A stretch of 51,838 nt of DNA from Streptomyces inhibens. GTDB lineage: Bacteria; Actinomycetota; Actinomycetes; Streptomycetales; Streptomycetaceae. The notes under the pieces were generated by a model that saw nothing but the letters and a program-made list of their open reading frames with translations, was not told where the DNA came from and did no database searches. The translations under genes and the position numbers were made by a program. The DNA lies in the NCBI RefSeq assembly GCF_003389455.1, contig NZ_QUAC01000095.1, positions 1 through 51,838 of the forward strand, given 5' to 3'. Shown here in pieces: positions 31,762 to 40,212 of the stretch (position 1 is the first letter of the stretch; every line of letters begins with the position of its first letter).

Positions 31762-32678
31762 GGCGTCGCTCCGTACGCACCCTTCGTGTCGCGGTGCGGA
31801 CCGTCGTGCCCGATCCGCGTCAGGATCTCCTCGCCCTGAGGTACGCCGACCTCGCTGAGGACACGGGCCAGGTTCACGCCGACGAAACTCCGGTCCTCTT
31901 CCGTCAGTCCCTGGAGCGTCGCCGCCAGAGTCCTTTCCCAGCCGTCCCGGTCGGTGAGCAGACTGCTGTGGGCCACCGTCCAGTCGAGCACCTCCCTTGC
32001 CTGCTCGGGCTGGTGCAGCAGCCAGAGAGCGGCCAGGCCGACCGGCCCGCCTGCCACCACCTCCCGGTAGAAGCGGTAGGCCTCACGGTGTGCTTCGCCG
32101 AATCCCGGCGGAAGGGTGGGCACCGCTCCGGTGCCCGGCGCGGCCTGGAACGCGGCCGGCGGGTCCAGGAACCAGTAGATAAGGCCCGTACCCTCGATCA
32201 CCCGCGGCCGGCCGGGCGGCTCGACCTCGGCGGTCCCATGGTGCGGCGGTGGCTTTTTCAGCGGGTCGGAAACGCCGGGCAGCGACGCGTTCTCCCCGAT
32301 GTGCCGGACGATCATCTGACGGGCCTCTTCCTCGGTGGCCCGGCTCCTCGCGGCGACCACGGGGTTGCTGACCTTCCAGGCGACCTCGTAACGGGACTGC
32401 GGGCGGGCCGACGAAGTCGCGGTGCGCCGGGGGATGTCGACCCAGAACCGCCGTTCCGTGAGGGAGACCCACACGACATCGAAGAACTCCCCGCGCCGCA
32501 CTTCCCGCGCGGTCGGACGCGGATAGCCCCAGAAGTCACCGCCGCGCGGCGGCTCCAGCCGATCCGCACCGTGATCCGAGAGAAATGCCAGGGCGCGTTC
32601 CTCTTGCGAGCTGAAGCGGAGGCGAAGGAACTGCCAGGTGGGTGAGGAGGTCACCGGTGTGATCAGTGGTTCCGTCAT
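31758..32678 (-). CDS. Unrecognised protein of the cyclase operon
   Basis: A 306-residue soluble protein without signal peptide or membrane helix. The first ~110 residues (WQFLRLRFSSQEERALAFLSDHGADRLEPP...FFDVVWVSLTERRFWVDIPRR) look like an alpha/beta domain. The rest is helical and rich in Ala/Leu/Glu (GPVGLAALWLLHQPEQAREVLDWTVAHSSLL...). No catalytic signature stands out. It is coupled to both neighbours by 4-bp overlaps, so it must be made in step with the P-loop-like protein and the membrane effector. It could be an adaptor or regulator, but that is inference. Confidence 0.8.
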   Translation of the reverse strand: MTEPLITPVTSSPTWQFLRLRFSSQEERALAFLSDHGADRLEPPRGGDFWGYPRPTAREVRRGEFFDVVWVSLTERRFWVDIPRRTATSSARPQSRYEVAWKVSNPVVAARSRATEEEARQMIVRHIGENASLPGVSDPLKKPPPHHGTAEVEPPGRPRVIEGTGLIYWFLDPPAAFQAAPGTGAVPTLPPGFGEAHREAYRFYREVVAGGPVGLAALWLLHQPEQAREVLDWTVAHSSLLTDRDGWERTLAATLQGLTEEDRSFVGVNLARVLSEVGVPQGEEILTRIGHDGPHRDTKGAYGATP

Positions 32679-34741
32679 GAGGCGAACCCTTCTGGTGGGG
32701 TGGACGTGCGATGGCGGTGGCGGCGCAGCATGAAGCGCATGACGCCTCGGTGTTCGCGGGCCATGCCGGACAGCGCGCTCAGGAAGGGAGCGAAGGCGGT
32801 CCGGCGCCGCAGAGCGGGGTCACCCTCGATCTGGAGCAGTCGCTGCACCGTCGCCTCATGTGCGGACGGGGCGTCGAGGGCGAGAATCACCAGGTTGAGG
32901 GCCTGGCCCGGGTGCTCCACCATTACGTCGGCCAAGCTGACACGTCTGGTGCCGGACGTGCCGGGTTGGGGAAACGTCGAAAGGCTCATCGACTCGACCA
33001 CATGAGCCGCCAAGGTGTGACGCGGTGTTCCCTGCTCCGATTCCAGCCACTCCGCCACCTTGTCGAAGACGAGGGTGTGGTTCGCGTCCTCGGTGAGGAG
33101 TGCGCCGAGCGCGAAGGAGACCGCGGTCCGCAGGCTGCGTTCCGCGTCCGCTTTCGGCCCGTCGAGGACCGCGTCCAGGAGCTTCAGGGCGGCTGCGGGC
33201 CGCGCCAGGCCGTAGCTGCCCGCGCAGGTTTCGGCGACCGTGCACCGGACGAGGCCGGAGCGCGCCCGGCTCCACTGCCGTAGTTGTTCACGCACCGCAC
33301 CGGCGAGGACGGCGTGCTGGACCAGCTCGCCGAGTGCGAACGCGACCAAGCGGCGCCGCCAGCGCCGGTCCGAGGCGGCGAAGGGAACCAGCTGGCGCAG
33401 CGTGCTCGGTCCGGTCGCGTGCGTCAGTACGCGGCCGATCGCCCGACCTGCTGTCAGGTCGATGCCGGGTTGATAGGGCAGTGCGTCAAGGGCCTTCCAC
33501 AGCAGCTCCGACATGCCCTCGTGTTCCAGCCACAGGTGCCGGAGCAGCGCGTCCGCCCGGTGCCGGCCCGAGAAGGCGACCGGCTGGACCGGGAAGCGGT
33601 ACCGCGATGTCGAGCCGAACTCCGTCGGCAGGGGGCGCGCGCCCACCGCCTCCAGCCGGTCCTCGAAGGCCGGGCCAAGCACATCGGCCCGTTCCGGCAG
33701 CTCGCTCCCCGGCCTTGGCCCCGCTCGTTCGCCGATCAGCGGGCGGAGCACCGCGGTGAACTGCTCGATCACCGTGCGGTCTTGTCGCGACAGGAGTGCG
33801 ATGGCGGCCATGAGGGAGAGGTCGTCGGCGCTGTGGCGTGCCTCCGCCAGGGCCGCGCGGGCGGCCGAGGCGCTGCCGACCAGCAGATCGTCGAGCACGG
33901 AGGCGGCAGACGTTCCCGTAACGACCGCCTCGCGCAGGCCGTCGGCCACGTCAACTCCGTCATCGGGCAGAGGGTGTGCGCCCAGATAGTCGGTGAACTC
34001 ACGAGAGGCAAGGTGCTCCAGTGCGTCGTTCAGTTGCGCACCGGTGAGGTCGCCCGACTCGGCCATCGTCTGCAGCCGCTTGGCGGCCACTTCACCCGGC
34101 GAGGGCGGCAGATGCCTCACCTGCCACGGCAAGGTGTCGGCGGGCAGCTGCGTCTCCTTGGCCACTGTGACGACCAGGTGGGCCCCGGAGCGCCTCAGCA
34201 GATCGCCCAGGCTGGTGAGCGCCACCTCGCCGAGTGAGTCGGCGGCTGCCTGGGAGAGCCCTTGCAGCAGATAGCCGCGTCCGCCCTTCGGGCGCCACAC
34301 CGCCGGGTTCTCCATGGAGTCCAGGCCGGTGATGCCGTCGGCTCCGTACCGTTCCGCCAGCAGGGCGAACGCGGCCGTACTCGCACCTGTCCCGCCTCCC
34401 GCCCGCATGACGAGGACCCGGCGGTCCAGCACCTTTCGGCACCTCAGGTAGGAAGGCGGTTCGACGAAGCCGCACAGCCTCTTGCGTACCTCGTCCGCCG
34501 GATAAGGCCCCTCGCGCAGCCGGGGCTTGATGATCTTCTCTGTGACGTCGTCGTCGAGCAGCTCGGTGCCGGCCAGGTAGTAGACATCGCCCTGGACGCC
34601 GCCCATGAACGCCATGCCGTGGCCCACCCGCTGCTGGTTGTCCCGGAAGGAGTTCTCCGGCCGCCCTGCGGCATGGACACCGTCCTCGGCGGGAGTGCCC
34701 CCGCCGTCCGGACCGGGTGACGCGCCCTGTTCGGCGCTCAT
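32675..34741 (-). CDS. Large P-loop-like (STAND-type?) protein with N-terminal homotypic motif
   Basis: A 688-residue protein. After a Gly/Pro-rich start, residues 39-55 (VGHGMAFMGGVQGDVYY) match residues 257-273 of the adjacent cyclase. Residues ~109-121 (LVMRAGGGTGASTAAFAL) sit where a Walker A loop would be, followed by a Rossmann-like pattern (GAHLVVTVAKE). The invariant Lys is missing, so NTP binding is doubtful. The remainder is a long helical repeat-like region (Ala/Leu/Arg-rich, ~230-670). The layout resembles a signalling NTPase with a short N-terminal assembly motif and a helical sensor. 4-bp overlaps link it to the genes on both sides. Confidence 0.8.
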   Translation of the reverse strand: MSAEQGASPGPDGGGTPAEDGVHAAGRPENSFRDNQQRVGHGMAFMGGVQGDVYYLAGTELLDDDVTEKIIKPRLREGPYPADEVRKRLCGFVEPPSYLRCRKVLDRRVLVMRAGGGTGASTAAFALLAERYGADGITGLDSMENPAVWRPKGGRGYLLQGLSQAAADSLGEVALTSLGDLLRRSGAHLVVTVAKETQLPADTLPWQVRHLPPSPGEVAAKRLQTMAESGDLTGAQLNDALEHLASREFTDYLGAHPLPDDGVDVADGLREAVVTGTSAASVLDDLLVGSASAARAALAEARHSADDLSLMAAIALLSRQDRTVIEQFTAVLRPLIGERAGPRPGSELPERADVLGPAFEDRLEAVGARPLPTEFGSTSRYRFPVQPVAFSGRHRADALLRHLWLEHEGMSELLWKALDALPYQPGIDLTAGRAIGRVLTHATGPSTLRQLVPFAASDRRWRRRLVAFALGELVQHAVLAGAVREQLRQWSRARSGLVRCTVAETCAGSYGLARPAAALKLLDAVLDGPKADAERSLRTAVSFALGALLTEDANHTLVFDKVAEWLESEQGTPRHTLAAHVVESMSLSTFPQPGTSGTRRVSLADVMVEHPGQALNLVILALDAPSAHEATVQRLLQIEGDPALRRRTAFAPFLSALSGMAREHRGVMRFMLRRHRHRTSTPPEGFAS

Positions 34742-35658
34742 CGGCGGTCCCCGGGACCGCCGACCTGCTTGTCACCCGTCACGTTGTCGCCGCTGCCCCA
34801 GTGCTGATTGCTGCCGTGATACGAGGTCGAGCGGCCGGTATAGGTGAAGTCTCCGCCGACGTTGCCCATCAGGGCGGCGCCTTCATTCACTTGCTGGGAG
34901 TTCCCGCTGTACCGGGTGCCTGGCTGCGTCGCGGGCGCCGCCTCGCGGGAAGCGGCGTCGGCTTCGGCATTGGCTTCGGCATCGGCGGTTTCCTCGCGGG
35001 GTTGGACTCCGGCCTGCACGAGGTTCCCGGACGGCGACGGGACGTACAGCCACGCCTGCTGCGAGAAACTCTTCCCTTCCACAGTGGCCGGCACTTCGAC
35101 GCAGCGGTCGGGGTGCAGCCCGGTGTAGGCGCCGAGCACCACGTCCTCGTAGACCCGCTGGGAGATGACCGCGGCGAGGTGGGTGATCTGCTCGCTCGCC
35201 GCGGCGAGGATCGCCTTGACCGGCCGCGAGTCCAGGAGCCGGTGTGTGTCGTTGCGGGCCGTGCCGTTGCCGTCGCCGGGCCGGTCGGCATCCGGCAGCG
35301 GTCCGACGTGGACGCTGGCCCGGAGGCGGATACGAGGCCCCACGGACTGCCGGTTGTACGCGCCGAGGACGTCGTCCAGGACACCCAGGAACGGCCAGAG
35401 GACGTAGGGGAGGAACACCGGATCGAAGCCGAACACCACGCCATCCCCCGTATTGGCGGGAAACCTCTTGGAGTCGCGCAGTGCATGCAGGCCGGCACGT
35501 TCGAGGGCCTGGTCGACGAGTTCGGGGATCAACTGGCTGACCGGGCCGTGCTGCACCGCGGGAAGGCCGGTGAAGTCCTTGGCGTCCACGGCGAACAGGG
35601 CACGGTAGGGAGGTAGCGGTCGGCTCTCGGTGTACGGGGCAGGCAGGAGCGTGGACAT
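34738..35658 (-). CDS. Class III nucleotide cyclase-like protein
   Basis: A 306-residue protein. ALFAVDAKDFTGL gives metal-binding Asp25, and RFPANTGDGVVFGF gives Asp72 in the GDG loop. IRLRASVHVGPL matches the central strand of class III adenylate/guanylate/pyrimidine cyclases. The catalytic domain spans ~18-210. A linker of Ala/Glu repeats (ETADAEANAEADAAS) leads to a C-terminal tail rich in Gly and Asn with SGNSQQVNEGAALMGNVGGD and later GSGDNVTGDKQ. Which nucleotide is used cannot be decided here. Start ATG 35658 has AAGGAGA upstream. It is the first gene of the four-gene overlapping operon. Confidence 0.78.
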   Translation of the reverse strand: MSTLLPAPYTESRPLPPYRALFAVDAKDFTGLPAVQHGPVSQLIPELVDQALERAGLHALRDSKRFPANTGDGVVFGFDPVFLPYVLWPFLGVLDDVLGAYNRQSVGPRIRLRASVHVGPLPDADRPGDGNGTARNDTHRLLDSRPVKAILAAASEQITHLAAVISQRVYEDVVLGAYTGLHPDRCVEVPATVEGKSFSQQAWLYVPSPSGNLVQAGVQPREETADAEANAEADAASREAAPATQPGTRYSGNSQQVNEGAALMGNVGGDFTYTGRSTSYHGSNQHWGSGDNVTGDKQVGGPGDRR

Positions 35659-35795
35659 GCGTGGTCTCCTTGCGGATGGCGCGGGTGGCTTTCCGTAGCC
35701 GCTGTGCGGCTGCTTCGAGGTTCCGCCCGTTCCGTCCGGCCGAGTGCACAGCGCAGGGCAGTTCGCCGGTGGCCCGCGTCACAACGCGCGGGCGT

Positions 35796-36437
35796 TCAGT
35801 CGGCCGACGCCCAGTGCCGCAGGGTCTTCATGTCCTTGATGACGATCACTCGTCGTGCCGTCTCGACCGCGCCGGCGTCCCGCAATCGCTGCAGACCGGC
35901 GATGACGGAGTTACGCGTCACTCCGGTGGCCTGGGCGATCTCCTCCTGGCTCAGTCCGGTCAGCTGGACGACATCCGGCTCGGCAGCCGGGGCGGTCAGT
36001 TCAGCCAGTCGCAGCAGTGCGCGCGCCAGCCGTACGACCAGCGGCAGCGTCAGCAGTTCGGTGCGATGCACATCGGATTCCCGCAGCCTGGACAGCGCTT
36101 GGCGCATCAGGTCCATCACCAGCCCGCGCTGCTCGACGAACCTGCGAAACCGCTGAGCCTCCAGAACGACGGCCGTGCAGGGGGTGAGGGCGACCACTTC
36201 CGCCGTGCGCGAGGTGCCGTTGAAGACCGACACCTCCCCGAGCAGATCGCCCGGTCCCCGAAAGGCCAGCCAGGTCACGGCACCGCTGGGCTCCCGGCAC
36301 ACGACCTTGGCGAGACCGTCCGTGAGCGCGAGCAGATGCGTCCCGGGAGAGCCTTGCCGCAGCATCACGCTGCGTTCGCGGAAGATCCGGGATGTGCCTT
36401 GGCTTTGCAGCTCACGCCACACTTCTTCGGACAGCAC
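35796..36437 (-). CDS. Crp/Fnr-family regulator
   Basis: A 213-residue regulator. The cyclic-nucleotide domain has the phosphate-binding cassette GDLLGEVSVFNGTSRTAEV with Glu68 and Arg77 conserved, so cyclic nucleotide binding is likely. The C-terminal winged HTH reads LSQEEIAQATGVTRNSVIAGLQRLRDAGAV. GTG 36437 is favoured by GGGAAGG 6 nt upstream. It lies 137 bp upstream of the cyclase gene on the same strand and may sense the product of that cyclase. It is divergent from the TetR gene and distinct from the global Crp at 7.1 kb. Confidence 0.88.
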   Translation of the reverse strand: MLSEEVWRELQSQGTSRIFRERSVMLRQGSPGTHLLALTDGLAKVVCREPSGAVTWLAFRGPGDLLGEVSVFNGTSRTAEVVALTPCTAVVLEAQRFRRFVEQRGLVMDLMRQALSRLRESDVHRTELLTLPLVVRLARALLRLAELTAPAAEPDVVQLTGLSQEEIAQATGVTRNSVIAGLQRLRDAGAVETARRVIVIKDMKTLRHWASAD

Positions 36438-36655
36438 TCGTCGCCTTCCCGGTGCGCACCCTCGCCGGCACATCCCACCCTCATGAGTTGTACGTGGCCG
36501 GAAGCCGCCTGCGCCGCGAGTCGGTTGACGATGGCCGAGAACGTTCGTCGGTTGCGTTGATGTGGTGGACGCCGGCCGCCCGCGGTGCGGGCTCGGCTGG
36601 CTGCTGGCTGGAAAGTTTCTTATGCCGTGGCGGCGTCCGGCCTAGCGTTGACTGC

Positions 36656-36680
36656 GTGACCGGATTCGATATCTGGTCAC
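36656..36680. promoter_or_regulatory. TetR operator candidate
   Basis: 25-bp imperfect palindrome, GTGACC-G-GAT-TCGAT-ATC-T-GGTCAC, with one mismatch pair. It lies 21 bp before the TetR start, with a TAGCGT -10-like hexamer just upstream. Confidence 0.5.
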
Positions 36681-36701
36681 GGAGTCAAGGGGGGGCACGC
36701 C

Positions 36702-37487
36702 GTGGAACGGGCGGAGCGTGGTGAGCGGATCCTGGAGGCGGCAGGGGAGTTGCTGCTCGCCTGGGGCTATCGGCGAGTGACGATCGACGAGATCGCCCGC
36801 CGTGCCAAGGTCGGCAAGGGCACGGTCTATCTGCACTGGAAGACCAAGGATTCGCTGCTCCTGGCCGTTGTGCTCAGGGTGCAGTCCCGTAGCCATCAGC
36901 GGCAGTTGGCGCGCATGCGCTCCGACCCGCTGGAGATCCTGCCGAGCCGGGCGCTGCGTGGACACTTCCTCGACTTCCTGGGTGAACCGGTACTGCGCGC
37001 CCTCTACACCGACGACGTCGACATCCTCGGCCGGCTCAACGACACCGCCAAGAAGGAGCTTGCTGAGCTGATGGCCCAGGGCGACCGCGTCCTGCGGCGC
37101 CATCTCGAAATACTGCGCGAACACGGTCTGGTGCGCGACGACATGGACGTGCACCACCAGCAGTACGCGTTGATGGCGATGGCCACCGGCTTCTTCACAT
37201 CCGAAGCGCTGCTCTCCGGCCGTGCCCCGGACGACCCGGAGGCACGCGCCGAGATCCTCGCCCATACGGTGCGGAGCGCGTTGGAGACGTGCCCCGGATC
37301 TGGTGCGGGTGCGGATCCCGGGGTGGATCTCGGTGCGGATCCCGGGGTGAGTCTTGGCGCGGATCCTGCCTCCGTTGGCGTACGCCTCGCCGCTGCCACC
37401 GCTGCGGCTGCGCCCGAGGTCATCGCTCTCTACGAGCATCTGGCGGAGGTCAGCGCGCAGGAGATGCGCCGGCAGATACGTACCTGA
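36702..37487 (+). CDS. TetR-family regulator
   Basis: A 261-residue TetR protein. The HTH (residues ~6-52) reads GERILEAAGELLLAWGYRRVTIDEIARRAKVGKGTVYLHWKTKDSLLLAVV, the classical family signature. The ligand-binding half is helical. Near residues 203-228 there is a seven-residue repeat (LGADPGV) encoded by a 24-bp DNA repeat carrying GGATCCCGGGGTG, likely a strain-variable loop. GTG 36702 follows a purine-rich AAGGGGGGG tract. It most likely represses itself and the P450 gene 170 bp downstream. Confidence 0.9.
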   Translation: MERAERGERILEAAGELLLAWGYRRVTIDEIARRAKVGKGTVYLHWKTKDSLLLAVVLRVQSRSHQRQLARMRSDPLEILPSRALRGHFLDFLGEPVLRALYTDDVDILGRLNDTAKKELAELMAQGDRVLRRHLEILREHGLVRDDMDVHHQQYALMAMATGFFTSEALLSGRAPDDPEARAEILAHTVRSALETCPGSGAGADPGVDLGADPGVSLGADPASVGVRLAAATAAAAPEVIALYEHLAEVSAQEMRRQIRT

Positions 37488-37658
37488 CCGACCATCACGT
37501 CACATGCCACGCCATGTGCCGAGTCACGTCCCGAACCACCATCCAAGCCATGCCAAGCCACGCCACGCCAAGCCACGCCACGCCACGACCGAAGTTGAGC
37601 GACCCCCGAGTCCCACCCTGACTCCCGAACCGACTCCCAACCCGGAGGAGCACGAAAG

Positions 37659-38957
37659 ATGTCAGCCTTATCCAGCTCTCCGTTCGCCGAGCACATAGGG
37701 AAACACCCGGGCGAGCCGAACGTGATGGAACCGGCACTGATCAAGGATCCGTTCGGCGGCTACGGCGCGCTGCGCGAGCAGGGACCGGTCGTGCGTGGCC
37801 GGTTCATGGACGACTCGCCCGTATGGTTCGTGACCCGTTTCGAGGAGGTCCGCCAAGTCCTGCGCGACCAGCGGTTCGTGAACAATCCGGCGTCGCCGCT
37901 CCTGGGCAGTCAGGCCGAGGAGATGCCGATGCTCAGGCTGCTGGAGCAGATGGGCCTCCCCGAGCACCTTCGGGTCTATCTGCTCGGATCGATCCTCAAC
38001 AGCGACGCCCCCGATCACACCCGGCTTCGCCGCCTCGTCTCGCGGGCCTTCACCGCACGCAAGATCACCGATCTGCGGCCGCGCGTCGAGCAGATCGCCG
38101 ACGAGCTGCTGGCCCGGCTCCCCGAGCACGCCGAGGACGGCATCGTCGACCTCATCCAGCACTTCGCCTACCCGCTGCCGATCACGGTCATCTGCGAACT
38201 GGTCGGCATACCCGAAGCCGATCGCCCGCAATGGCGCGCATGGGGCGCCGACCTCGTGTCACTGGAGCCGGACCGGCTCAGCACGTCGTTCCCGGCGATG
38301 ATCGACCACACCCATGAACTGATCCGCGAACGGCGCGGCGCGCTCACCGATGATCTGCTCAGCGAGCTGATCCGTGCCCAAGACGACGACGGCAGCCGGC
38401 TCAGCGACGTCGAGATGGTCACCATGGTGTTCGCCCTCGTCTTCGCCGGTCACGAGACCACCGCCCACCTCATAGGCAACGGCACGGCGGCGCTGCTCAC
38501 CCACCCCGACCAGCTGCGCCTGCTCAAGGACGACCCGGCCCTGCTCCCGCGTGCCGTCCATGAGCTGATGCGCTGGTGCGGGCCGGTGCACATGACCCAG
38601 TTGCGTTACGCCTCCGAGGACATCGACCTCGCCGGTACGCCGATCCGGAAGGGAGACGCCGTACAACTCATCCTGGTATCGGCGAACTTCGATCCCCGCC
38701 ACTACAGCGACCCCGATCGTCTCGACCTGACCCGTCACCCCGCAGGCCACGCCGAGAACCACGTGGGCTTCGGCCATGGGATGCACTACTGCTTGGGCGC
38801 CACGCTCGCCAGGCAGGAGGGCGAAGTGGCGTTCGGCAAGCTGCTCGCGCACTACCCGGACGTAGCGCTGGGCGTCGAACCGGAAGCCCTGGAGCGGGCG
38901 CCGATGCCCGGCAGTTGGCGGCTGAATTCTTTGCTGCTGCGGTTGGCGAAGCGCTAA
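37659..38957 (+). CDS. Cytochrome P450 (CYP107-like)
   Basis: A 432-residue soluble actinobacterial P450 monooxygenase. The I-helix oxygen-binding motif is VFAGHETTAHL. The K-helix E-x-x-R is in HELMRW. The heme loop is FGHGMHYCLGATLARQE with Cys378 as the iron ligand. Length and motifs suit the CYP107 group, which hydroxylates macrolides, fatty acids or xenobiotics. No ferredoxin gene is adjacent. ATG 37659 follows GGAGGAGCACGAAAG. The 37488-37657 spacer has degenerate GCCACGCCAA repeats. Control by the upstream TetR is inferred from adjacency. Confidence 0.93.
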   Translation: MSALSSSPFAEHIGKHPGEPNVMEPALIKDPFGGYGALREQGPVVRGRFMDDSPVWFVTRFEEVRQVLRDQRFVNNPASPLLGSQAEEMPMLRLLEQMGLPEHLRVYLLGSILNSDAPDHTRLRRLVSRAFTARKITDLRPRVEQIADELLARLPEHAEDGIVDLIQHFAYPLPITVICELVGIPEADRPQWRAWGADLVSLEPDRLSTSFPAMIDHTHELIRERRGALTDDLLSELIRAQDDDGSRLSDVEMVTMVFALVFAGHETTAHLIGNGTAALLTHPDQLRLLKDDPALLPRAVHELMRWCGPVHMTQLRYASEDIDLAGTPIRKGDAVQLILVSANFDPRHYSDPDRLDLTRHPAGHAENHVGFGHGMHYCLGATLARQEGEVAFGKLLAHYPDVALGVEPEALERAPMPGSWRLNSLLLRLAKR

Positions 38958-38983
38958 GGCTGCACGCCGGTACTGCGTGCCGG

Positions 38984-39020
38984 TACTGGCGGGCCGGTCT
39001 GTGCGTAATGCCCGCCAGTA
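38984..39020. terminator. Hairpin after P450
   Basis: 10-bp perfect stem TACTGGCGGG/CCCGCCAGTA with a 17-nt loop. Confidence 0.65.
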
Positions 39021-39045
39021 CAGCGCGCGGCGGTCGCCGCAGCGC

Positions 39046-39082
39046 TCGGCCGGGGCCCGCCCGTATGGCGTGCCCCGGCCGA
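39046..39082. terminator. Second hairpin between P450 and lipoprotein genes
   Basis: 11-bp perfect stem TCGGCCGGGGC/GCCCCGGCCGA with a 15-nt loop. Together with the previous hairpin it insulates the convergent genes. Confidence 0.7.
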
Positions 39083-39129
39083 CGCGCCGGATGAGGTGAC
39101 CGGCGATCCGTTGGCGCTCCGGCGGGCGG

Positions 39130-40212
39130 CTACTTGCCGCCGTCCACCGACACCCGCCAGGTGACCGACCGCGCGCCCTCACCCTCGCCGTCGAAGATGA
39201 CGGCCACCGGGGCGTCGCCCTTCGGCAGCAGGTGGATGGAGCACTCGGTCACCGTGCCGTTCGGCTTCACCATCTTGTGCGGGACGGCTTCGGGGCACTG
39301 GCCGACCCCGGGGCCGCCGATGGCGAGGAGAATCATCTTCTTCACGGTCTGACCGCCGGCGGTCCGCAGCGCCACCCCCTCGTTCATGTCGGGCAGCAGG
39401 TCGTACTTGCCGCTGTTGCGGTACTGCATCGTCACGTAATACGGGATGAGCTTCTTCTCGTCCGCGTCCAGGTCGAAGCGGCTCAGGTCGGCGATGTCGC
39501 CGGTGCGCACGCTCTTCGGCGTGATGCGCAGCGGGACGGGGCGGCTGCGGCTGTCCTCCGTGATGCCGTCGGCGGGCTTGCCGGCGGGCAGCACCCCGTT
39601 GGAGCCGCCGCTCTTGGCCCCGCCGACCTGCCAGATGAGGGTGTCGCCGCCGTCGTCCTTGTACGAGACGGTCGCCGGCTGCCGGCCCTTCGGCAGCATG
39701 TAGATCTGGCAGTTCGCCGCCGTGGCACCTGCCGCCAGTTGGGGCGCGCCGCTCGCACGGCACTCGGGCGGCAGACCCGAGCTGGTGGCCAACGGGTTCG
39801 ACTGGAACAGCGAGACCTGCTGGGCGGCCTGGCCGTCCGCCCCGTTGACCGAGAAGTTCCGCGCCGGGTCCGCTCCGCTCACCGTGTCCTTGCCGGTGTT
39901 GGTGTAGGTGACGGTGAGGTAGTACGGCACCATCCCCTTGAGGTCGTCGTCCAGCCGTATGTGCTTGAGGTCGGAGTCCGAGCCGCGGGCCAGCCGGATT
40001 GGCGTGATCCGCAGGGCGTGCGCCGTGTGGTCGGAGCCGGTCCAGGTGGCCGGGCGGGGCGTGGCCTTCATCGGCAGCGGTTCGGCGGACGTGACGGCTT
40101 CCGAGGCGCCCGGCGATGCCTTGCCGGCGTGGGGTCCGCCGGCGCACCCCACGGTCAGCAGCATGAGCGCGCTGAGGCCCGCGGCACCAGCAATACGTAT
40201 AGGCACCCGCAT
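39130..40212 (-). CDS. Secreted lipoprotein with two repeated domains
   Basis: A 360-residue protein. The N-terminal signal peptide MRVPIRIAGAAGLSALMLLTVGC ends in a lipobox (TVGC), so it should be anchored on the outer face of the membrane. Two halves are alike: each begins with a LRITP-x-x-x-R segment, has DLKGMVPYYLTVTYTNTG / DEKKLIPYYVTMQYRNSG, a cysteine-containing loop and an ending IYMLPKG / IHLLPKG with a final VTW-type strand. The function is unknown; it may be a tandem Ig-like fold. ATG 40212 has CGGGGG upstream; the longer frame to 40332 would disrupt the signal peptide. Confidence 0.8.
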   Translation of the reverse strand: MRVPIRIAGAAGLSALMLLTVGCAGGPHAGKASPGASEAVTSAEPLPMKATPRPATWTGSDHTAHALRITPIRLARGSDSDLKHIRLDDDLKGMVPYYLTVTYTNTGKDTVSGADPARNFSVNGADGQAAQQVSLFQSNPLATSSGLPPECRASGAPQLAAGATAANCQIYMLPKGRQPATVSYKDDGGDTLIWQVGGAKSGGSNGVLPAGKPADGITEDSRSRPVPLRITPKSVRTGDIADLSRFDLDADEKKLIPYYVTMQYRNSGKYDLLPDMNEGVALRTAGGQTVKKMILLAIGGPGVGQCPEAVPHKMVKPNGTVTECSIHLLPKGDAPVAVIFDGEGEGARSVTWRVSVDGGK

